In this document: positions 1 through 7,800 of the stretch, piece after piece | How positions within the stretch are numbered: position 1 is the stretch's first letter | Layout of the letters: the number at the start of each line of letters is the position of its first letter | Assembly: GCA_002314805.1 (NCBI GenBank) | Contig: DCHJ01000089.1 | Location: 1 to 8,485, forward strand | Length of the DNA: 8,485 nt | Source: Lachnospiraceae bacterium UBA1755 | GTDB taxonomy: Bacteria > Bacillota > Clostridia > Lachnospirales > Lachnospiraceae | Reading direction: 5' to 3' | Program-made: the position numbers and the translations under genes | Notes under the pieces: generated by a model | Databases searched by the model: none | The model's input: the letters and a program-made list of their open reading frames with translations, nothing else | What the model was told of the DNA's origin: nothing

Positions 1-2
1 GA

Positions 3-1571
3 TCAGGATACTGACTCAGAGGATTTTTTCATACTGCTCTTCTTCATAAGATTGCGTACATCAGAGATGTAATTCTTTATCAGAAACCTGTTGATAGTCT
101 GTATTCCTGATATGCTTATCAGGTTAAGGACTGTGTCATTCAGAGATGAAACAACGCCGGGGTCGGTAACATGGAATACCATCTCTTTTGGAAGTGATAC
201 TCCGAGAAAAGCGCTGCCACCGGATTTGCACATTAAAAAGGCATTATCCGGAAGCTTGCGGGAGGAAGCAGCGATGATCCGGAATGTATCAAATTCTTTT
301 GAAAGCTCGAGCATGTTTTCTAAAAGCAGGAGATACTCCTCCGGAGTGTAAAAGAGGGGTTCCTGTTCAAACAGAGAGTTCATTGCAATGGGGATCTTTC
401 CATCAATAAGGCTCTTTTTATCCGGGAGAAACAGTATCTCATAAACAGAATGGCCGCTCTTAAGAAGCTTACTAAAATCTGCGGATAATGAGACTGTTTC
501 GGAATACAGTGCTATGCAGCCCGTCCTTTTGCATATCTGCCTGGAGATCTTACTGCTGAAAGTAAAAAGTGCAGGGGAATAACCCACGTATATCATATCA
601 GACTCATATTCACTGAAGCGGGATACTGTGTTATTGAGCTCAAGGGCATTATCAGAGGAAAAAACGGTAAAGAGAGGCTGACATATACTCAGATATCTGC
701 GAAACTCATCTGATAAGGTATCCACGGCCTCTTTTTCAAGATACATGGTATTAACTGTATGACAGTCACTGAGACGCAGGGAATTACTGGTTATGGCAAG
801 CTTCCCTTCAGCAATACAAAGAGTCCTGTTGAAAATATTGTCACTTACCCTGTCACAGTGATAGGCTTTTACAGCACCGGTCAGTATCAGAGGAGTCCAC
901 ATGCGCAGACCCTCACGCATTTCTTCCGAATTACGGTTAAGAAAATTGATCACGGTAAATTTGCTTCCGTTTTTGATAAGCTTAAAGCAATAGTCCCTCC
1001 ACGTATCAAAAAAGTCCTTGTCTTCGGAAAACCAGGTGAGAGACTCGTCAGAGTATATCATAAGCTCGTAAGGCTGCGGATCCTTGCATAGCAGCTCAAA
1101 AGCACGAAGAAACGCACTCCTTTTTCCGGAATTTCCATAAAAGGTCAGGATACTTGCAGGAGGAAAAGAAACAGCAGCTTCTTTTCTTCCGGTGCTATCA
1201 GGAACCGTGAAAACATCTGAGCCTTGTAATGAGGAATCCCTTTCCTCAAGATACGAGCGAAGCAGCCTGGCCAGCTGGTCAGACTCGGAATTAAGCCAAT
1301 TACAGATGATCGTGCGAGCTTCATCTGTATTTGAGGGCCATTCCCTGCTGCCATTTAATATAGAAGAAGCAGCATATTCCACATTGCAGGCACGAATCTG
1401 GTCAGCAAAAAATGCCGATGCGCTTGAAAGAAACAAGGGATCCTTGGGGAATCTGCGCTTCCCGGATCTGATCTTGCTGATATAGGACACATCGTAGCTG
1501 GAATACTGAGCAAATGAGGAATTTGTAGTTTTAGTAAGATACATCAAAAAATCAAATTTATCCGCACTCAT
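3..1571 (-). CDS. Probable helix-turn-helix regulator, divergent to the adhesin gene
   Basis: Complete 522-residue cytoplasmic protein: no signal peptide or membrane segment is visible. Residues about 18-45 read as a helix-turn-helix; the stretch YDVSYISKIRSGKRR (26-40) has the recognition-helix and basic-turn pattern of Cro/phage-type DNA-binding domains. Residues about 85-115 look helical. The rest (about 135-490) is a mixed alpha/beta region that I do not recognise firmly. Its segment at 165-265 (WF..D..F...W, then an RNSEEMREGLRMW run, then ILTGAVKAYHC) recalls regulators of Lachnospiraceae that carry a large C-terminal sensor-like domain, possibly PLD-like; this is a guess. The tail (509-522) is Lys/Ser-rich. 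The ATG at 1571 is supported by GAGAGG five bases upstream. The gene points away from the giant surface-protein gene and shares its upstream region, which suggests that it controls that gene, itself, or both. The DNA-binding call is fairly safe; the target and effector are inferred. Confidence 0.8.
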   Translation of the reverse strand: MSADKFDFLMYLTKTTNSSFAQYSSYDVSYISKIRSGKRRFPKDPLFLSSASAFFADQIRACNVEYAASSILNGSREWPSNTDEARTIICNWLNSESDQLARLLRSYLEERDSSLQGSDVFTVPDSTGRKEAAVSFPPASILTFYGNSGKRSAFLRAFELLCKDPQPYELMIYSDESLTWFSEDKDFFDTWRDYCFKLIKNGSKFTVINFLNRNSEEMREGLRMWTPLILTGAVKAYHCDRVSDNIFNRTLCIAEGKLAITSNSLRLSDCHTVNTMYLEKEAVDTLSDEFRRYLSICQPLFTVFSSDNALELNNTVSRFSEYESDMIYVGYSPALFTFSSKISRQICKRTGCIALYSETVSLSADFSKLLKSGHSVYEILFLPDKKSLIDGKIPIAMNSLFEQEPLFYTPEEYLLLLENMLELSKEFDTFRIIAASSRKLPDNAFLMCKSGGSAFLGVSLPKEMVFHVTDPGVVSSLNDTVLNLISISGIQTINRFLIKNYISDVRNLMKKSSMKKSSESVS

Positions 1572-1576
1572 AGCTG

Positions 1577-1582
1577 CCTCTC
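1577..1582 (-). promoter_or_regulatory. Ribosome binding site of the regulator gene
   Basis: On the minus strand this reads GAGAGG, five bases before the ATG at 1571. It is a good Shine-Dalgarno match and fixes the start at this codon rather than at the internal ATG for residue 10. Confidence 0.7.
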
Positions 1583-1623
1583 AATCGTATTTTCTTCGTT
1601 GCAAGGTGTATTAAATGGATAAA

Positions 1624-1629
1624 ATTATG
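1624..1629 (-). promoter_or_regulatory. Weak candidate -10 box for the regulator gene
   Basis: On the minus strand this reads CATAAT, five of six matches to TATAAT, inside an AT-rich stretch about 53 bases before the start codon. No convincing -35 lies at the right distance; the best is CTGTCC at 1648-1653 with an 18-base spacer and three of six matches. Six-base arms GTGTAT (1606-1611) and ATACAC (1636-1641) flank it as an inverted repeat, which could be chance. The regulator may use a poor promoter that needs activation, or another start site. Confidence 0.3.
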
Positions 1630-1677
1630 TATATGATACACTATTTGGGACAGGAAATAAACCTATACAGGCAAAAA

Positions 1678-1700
1678 TTGTCACAGTTTGTCACATGACA
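1678..1700. promoter_or_regulatory. Candidate operator: TGTCA repeats over the -35 box
   Basis: TTGTCACA occurs twice, at 1678-1685 and 1688-1695, exactly ten bases (one helical turn) apart. The second copy runs into TGACA (1696-1700), so TGTCA-CA-TGACA at 1689-1700 forms an inverted repeat. The cluster overlaps the predicted -35 box of the surface-protein gene, a usual place for a repressor, and extends upstream of it, a usual place for an activator. That the divergent helix-turn-helix protein binds here is inferred from position alone. Confidence 0.5.
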
Positions 1701-1723
1701 TCTTATTGGAGCGGTGATAGAAT
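1695..1723 (+). promoter_or_regulatory. Sigma-A-type promoter of the giant surface-protein gene
   Basis: The -35 box is ATGACA (1695-1700) and the -10 box is TAGAAT (1718-1723), each with five of six consensus matches and exactly 17 bases between them. TG at 1715-1716 adds an extended -10 motif (TGATAGAAT). Transcription would start near 1730 and give a leader of about 50 bases. I see no riboswitch or terminator-like hairpin in that leader. Confidence 0.65.
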
Positions 1724-1762
1724 GCCATAAGATAGGCGTGTTTTACATATACGAACAAAAAT

Positions 1763-1767
1763 AAGGA
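1763..1767 (+). promoter_or_regulatory. Ribosome binding site of the giant surface-protein gene
   Basis: AAGGA lies 12 bases before the ATG at 1780 and 9 bases before an in-frame GTG at 1777. The spacing favours the GTG slightly, while start-codon preference favours the ATG. The choice changes the protein by one residue and does not affect the signal peptide. An in-frame TAA at 1762-1764 rules out any start further upstream. Confidence 0.6.
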
Positions 1768-1779
1768 CTGGGTATAGTG

Positions 1780-1869
1780 ATGAAAAACATGATTTACAAA
1801 AAGAGGATACTTAGAGTAATAGCAATCGCAATGACAATGACATTGTTATTTGAGAATGTCAGTTACGCA
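1780..1869 (+). other. Signal peptide of the surface protein (residues 1-30)
   Basis: A basic N-region (K2, K7, K8, R9, R12) precedes a hydrophobic core at about 13-24 (VIAIAMTMTLLF). The Ser-Tyr-Ala at 28-30, followed by Ala31, fits signal peptidase I cleavage after residue 30. No lipobox cysteine is present, so export by the Sec pathway as a non-lipoprotein is expected. Confidence 0.85.
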
Positions 1870-4800
1870 GCTCTGGATGCGAAAAATGCAGAAGCTGCGG
1901 CTATAGCTGCAGACCAGACCGATGCTCCGACTGAGGCTCAGGCGTACGGTCAGGATGGAGCTGCGGCCGTGGGAGAAGAGCCTGCGGAGATATCAGATGA
2001 CAATGCTGCGGCTGATGCGGGAGAAAATGATCCCGGGTCTGTGGTATCTTCGGATGAGAATATCGTATCCGAAGAAGAAATCACGGACGGCGAGGTCATG
2101 GACGATACGGATGAAGATGCCGTGGATGCAGAGGCAACGATATCGGAGACAGGAGAAGAGACCATTGAGGACGATACCGATGCTGCCATGGCAGGACCGT
2201 CAGATCCTGTGATCTGTGTTTATGATGACGAGACAGGACACTGCAGGGTCGAGGTCGAGTACACCGCAGAAATGTTCGGTCTTGAAAGAGCTCCGAAGGC
2301 TGTGATAAAGAAGGTCACTGCCGAACTGCCGGATATTATCAGGGCTGCGGAAGAGAAAAACGAAGGAATGCAGGCCGAGCAGGTCTTTGCTTATGATATC
2401 AGCTTTTATGATCAGGACGGTAATGAGGTTGAGCCTGTTGACGGAAAGACTGTACAGCTGCGGTTTAAAAACATGGATCTTGAAGAGGCCGGCGATACTG
2501 AGATAAAGGCATACCATGTAGACGATGATATGCAGCTTGACGAGGTGGAACTGGCTGCCGACGGAGAAGACTTTGTGCTGGATGCCGAGTCATTCTCGAT
2601 CTTTACAATTATGGTTCTGCGCGTGCTTGGAACCGGAAAAGGAATCAGAAATGTGAAGCTTCTTGATTTCAGGGAGACAGGACATTTCGGCGAGGCTCCG
2701 CAGGATGTGGTTATTTACAGCGAGGATGATTCTGCGGCATGCGCACCCGCATTTATTTGGGAACCGGTGAATTATTATATTTATAAGCTGGAGGTCGATG
2801 CGGATTTTGTAAAGGATGATTATACAAATGACCGTATTGTTGAATTTGAGCTGGCCCCGGGTCTCAGATTTAATTATGATTCAGCGGATGATATCAAGTC
2901 TGTAGACAGTTCTTTTGAAAGTGTGGAATGGGTCCGTTATCAGGACGAAGGCTATGATACGGAAAACGGAATAAAGAATCAGGAGATCAGAGATACATAT
3001 ACGGACAATGATGGTGAGCCATACAATCCAAGAGGCGGTAAGGTAACTATTAAGATCAAGGGAACAGTCAGGGAAAACAATTATGCCAAGACACTGGACC
3101 TGCTTGTGCTGGCTGAGAAGCCTCTGATCAATTATCTGGGCTGTAAAGACGGACTCACAATTGAAGATGCCATCAAGGTCAGAGTATCCCAGGGGACAGT
3201 ATCCCTTGATAACACAGAGGTTGATCAGGATGTGACCTTTATGTCTGACGGAAAGGATTATCCTCATAAATCAGACTTTGAAAGGGGATATTTCTACGGT
3301 GATCATTACGGTGACCAGACCAAGGTGCCAGGTGAGAAGACGACAATGATCTCATCGGTATTCCCTACAAACTATGCACTGACAGATAATGAATATTCTG
3401 AAGGCGTAGTTATGAAGAAAATGGCTCTGAATTTCAGAGCAGACAGCAGTGCAGTTGAATTCGCGGTAGGTGAGGACAGCGGCTTTGTTTTGAGTACACC
3501 GGAGAAACGCACAGAAGCAGGAAAGGACTGGTGGTACTATACTGCAGAGCGCAATAATATCGGTTTGGAATACATGGCCGAGAATAAGATGCCGATAGAC
3601 CTGCAGTACACGATCCCGCAGACTGCGGCAGCCGGTACGGTATATAACATTGAGGTCCTCTCTACTCAGGAGCAGTGGTGGGATGAGGACACGGATAATG
3701 AGTACAGCTGCAGTGATTATTATGAAGAAAAGTATCGTGTATTTAAGGTGACAGTATCCGGAACTGGCGATTTCACGATCGGGTTTACAGGCAATACAGC
3801 TGTCAGGGATGATACACTTCACCTCCAGAAGGGTATTGTCGGAAGCAATGAATACCATTCAATGATCGCGGGCACTAACCTGTACAAGACAGGAGATGTG
3901 GTTACACCTGCATTATATGAGATTGAGCTTCCGTACGACGAGATGGATATTGATGCAGTAGGCATTCCATTTAACACCAACAGGGACATTGAGGGCTATC
4001 CTACCAAGCTTGAATTTACAGATGTAAATGATCAGAAGATCACGATTGAAAGGACAGTCGAGGATCCTTCCGAGTACATGGGTATGATCGATGATCTTGC
4101 AGTGAAGCAATATGGAATAAATCCGCAGACAAGCAGTTATGATACGGGAATAATTGTCTCCAGAGAGAAGCTGGAGGATTATTGCTGGGAATACTATGGA
4201 GAAGAAATTGAATTGGGAAGCCTGAAGTCTGTCAAGGTATGGCTTCCGGATTTCTATCAGTATAAGTCGCTGCCGCGCAGATCTGCTTATGGAGTATTTT
4301 ATACTGCAGGGGCAGTGTACGGACATCCGCTTTCCTCCTGCGCAGAGGGCGATACAGTCAGGACAGTCTTTAAGCTGTCATCAACTGCGGCAGCACCGCA
4401 GTTTGAAGCAATAGAATTAGTTCAGGAATATACCGTAGATTTCTTCGGAAAAGACGGAGATGATTATGATGGAGCAGATACTGTATACCAGCCCAGTGTA
4501 AATATGTCTGCTTCCGGCACCTCTTTTATACCCGGGGATACGGTCACATTTGATATTGAGTCATGGGGAGAAAACTGGAACTTCGGAGATGAGGATAAGG
4601 TCTGGAAGCCTATGCTCTGGATCAGCGTGCCGGCGGGCTTTGATCTTGTCACCAGCTCGGCCCAGTTCAAGTATCATACTAAATCAAGAGTTACCAATAT
4701 TTCTTACGAGAAGTGTAATTTTACAGATGTGACATCACAGGCAAAGAATGTCAAGCCGGGATGGAAGGTATATGAGCTTACATTTAATGATGCTGATGTG

Positions 4801-7800
4801 CCCTTCGTAGGAGGTCTTGATAAGGACTGGTACTGCAGATATCTGTCAGGAAGCTTCAGCTTAAAGGTACTTTCAACGGCTACGAATCTTGAGTTTGCCG
4901 TAAGCGATTACTTCTTTACAGGATCCGAGTTAAGGGATGCAAATGCAGCTTCCATCTATTCCTCTGACTATACTCATGAGTATGAGGCAGGGGTCCATGA
5001 GACTGTAGGAAATGGCTATGGACTCAGCAATGCAGAATATATCGGCTGCGTACGCTGCGACGGTGATATCCTTGTCAAGTCAAGTCCGGGCGTTGTTATC
5101 GGTGCACAGCTCAAGAAGCAGAAATTTGATAACTGGACCACGTTTGATGAGAACACTGATGGTCTCACATTGGGCAATAAAGAAAGCTTCAATACAAGGA
5201 TCTCTATCCAGAATCAGACATCCCGCAGCTGTGAAAAGCTGGCGGTCTATATTCCTATACCAAAGGAGAACTGGATCGATATCCTTGGCACAGACCGCAT
5301 CGGTGAGTTCTTTACAGAGTGCAATTGGGATATGTATCTGACATCATGCCTCTACGATCAGAATGCCAGTGATGCTAAGTTTACTGTCGGCTATGCGCAG
5401 ATAAAGTATGAATATGAGATCAATGCAGATGGTTCGGTGGAACCAAGCAGCGGCTGGTTCAATATATATTCTGAGGATACCAACTTTATTAAGATCGAGT
5501 TAAAGGAAGGAGAGAGTATTTCCAATTCTGATCCGGTCACATATATTCCTTTTGAGTTCAGTATCACAAATGATAAAACCAAGGTAGATACGTCAGACAA
5601 ATGGAAGTATGCATATTCCTATGAAGCAGGATATCATGGTACGGCAGTTCACTCCGAGAAGGATAGTTTCGGATGTATCCTGCAGAACGGAAAGATAACC
5701 GGTACGATCTATCTTGACGAGAACTATAACGGAAAGAAGGATGAGCTGGAGACTACGACTGTCAGCGGAGTTACATTCACTGTCAGTGATGGAAAGAATA
5801 AATATGAAACTACAGTTTTTGATAATGGCAATTATGAGATAACAGGACTTCCCGGAAGCAAGAAAATTACTATTACAGTCACTAATCCCAAGGATCCGGA
5901 TCCGTCCAAGGATGGGTCTAAGCGTTTTACCAAGAAGACTGACAGTACAGAGACCGTGATCGGGAGCGATGTCACTCCTAATTCTACCGGAAAAGCTGCT
6001 ACAAAGATTATTACAAGTCTTGTGTCGCTTGGCGGAGAAGCAAAGGTGAATATCGGTTTTATTGAGCCTCTTGATCACAGTGTTGTGGCTGATCCGGAAG
6101 GCTGGGCAACTGTCAGCCCTGAGTATATCAGATCCTATCCGGGACAGACAATTACGGATGCTACCAAGGCTCTTTCTCCGCAGCTTCCGAAGGTTACAAC
6201 AGCAGCTACCGAAACTCATACAGGATGGAAGATATACGATACGGCATATACCGATGAAGAACTGCTTGCTGCAGCATTTAATGATGAACAGACTATATAT
6301 GCTGTAATTCAGAAGTCTGTTAAAGTGACGGTCACACCTAAGGATAATATCGAATATGACGGAAAGCCTGTGGTGGCAAGCAATGAAGAGCCGGCAGATA
6401 TTATTTATTCCTACGAGGGAACCGGAAAGGCAACCAGCAGGTATTATCTGGATGCGTCCGGAGAAGTACCGACAACTGCTGAAAACAGCGGTGCAGTAGG
6501 TGAAGGCAGACCACCGAAATGGCCCGGCACATATTATATTCAGGTGTCAGTCAAAGCGGAAAAACCATATTCGGCAGCTGTGTCCGATTTCGTCAGGTTT
6601 GTAATTAAGAAGAAGTCTCTGACAAAGCCATCGGCAGATAAGACCAGCTTTGTTTATGACGGTGAGGTAAAGGAACTGCAGGTAACCGGTTTTGATGATT
6701 CCACCATGACAATGAAGTCGGGGAGTACAACATCAGCAACCAATGCGGGCAGCTACTCGGTTACATACGTTCTTAATGATAAGACAAAATATCAGTGGAG
6801 TGACGGAACTGATACTGATGTTGTGATCTCCTGGAGTATAACAAAAGCGAAGGTCACAAAGCCATCGGCATCACAGACCAGCTTTGTTTATGATGGTGAG
6901 GTAAAGGAACTGCAGGTAACCGGTTTTGATGAATCCACCATGAATAAGAAGGCAGGTACGACATCAGAAACCAATGCAGGCAGCTATTCGGTTACATATG
7001 AACTTAAGGACAAGAAAAACTACCAGTGGTCTACCGGAGGAACATCTGATGTTGTGATCTCCTGGAAGATCACAAAAGCGCAGATCACACAGCTGAGCTT
7101 TACAGTAGATGCGCCTGTAAAGGGTGCAGTACCGGCTGCGTCAGCGACAGTGAGTGATCAGGCAGCCAAGTATAAGGCAGGAACAGTAGGCTGGACTCCG
7201 AATGACAGTGCATTCCGCGGGAGTACAGCATATAAGGTAAGCATTGCAGTCACGGTAACAGATGCCAACTATGAGATCGGAAGTGGAAGTACGGTAACGG
7301 CAGCTGTTAACGGCAAAACGGCAGTGTATAGTGCTTCAAGTAAGACAGTAAGCTATACATTTGATGCTCTGGCAGGAAAAACGCTTAAGTCAATCTCGGT
7401 AAAGACAGCACCGACAAAGACGGTGTATACCTATGGCCAGTCTGTAGATCTTACAGGCCTGGTACTTGGCCTCTTGTATGATGACGGGACGACAGGGGAA
7501 GCAGCATACAGTGAGCAGACAGCAGCACAGTTTACGGTTGAACCGACAAAGCCTAAAGTGAAAGATAAATATATCACGATCACCTACGGCGGAAAGTCCA
7601 CGACTCAGGATATAACGGTAAACAAGGCGCAGCTTACAAAGCCGAGTGCAAGCAATAAAGAACTTACGTATAATGGTGCAGAGCAGACACTTGCAGTAAG
7701 TGGCTACGATAGTAGCATCATGTTAGAGGATGGTACAAGATCAGCAACCAAGGTTGATGATTACAAGGTGACCTATACCCTTAAGGACAAAGACAACAAC

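Noticed and set aside
759..1091. Plus-strand open frame of 110 codons inside the regulator gene
   Set aside because: It is antisense to a continuous 522-codon gene with a good ribosome binding site, and shows no recognisable motif.
1606..1641. Inverted repeat GTGTAT/ATACAC considered as a terminator or operator
   Set aside because: The arms are six bases with a 24-base loop, AT-rich and without a T-run; the match may be chance and is noted only with the weak promoter.
1922..2212. Arg/Met-rich plus-strand frame and Ser-rich minus-strand frame over the acidic leader
   Set aside because: Both are products of the biased base composition of the Ala/Asp/Glu leader and lack start signals; the frame joined to the signal peptide is the real one.
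2881..4326. Three minus-strand open frames of 128-168 codons with hydrophobic stretches
   Set aside because: They are antisense to well-formed protein code in the head region. The apparent membrane-like segments arise from reverse reading of Asp/Glu/Asn-rich codons.
5593..6219. Open frame of 208 codons on the minus strand
   Set aside because: It lies wholly inside the SdrD_B and InlB-like part of the surface-protein gene, has Cys/Ile/Leu/Arg-rich composition without domain pattern, and no ribosome binding site that I could see. It is a shadow of the plus-strand codons.
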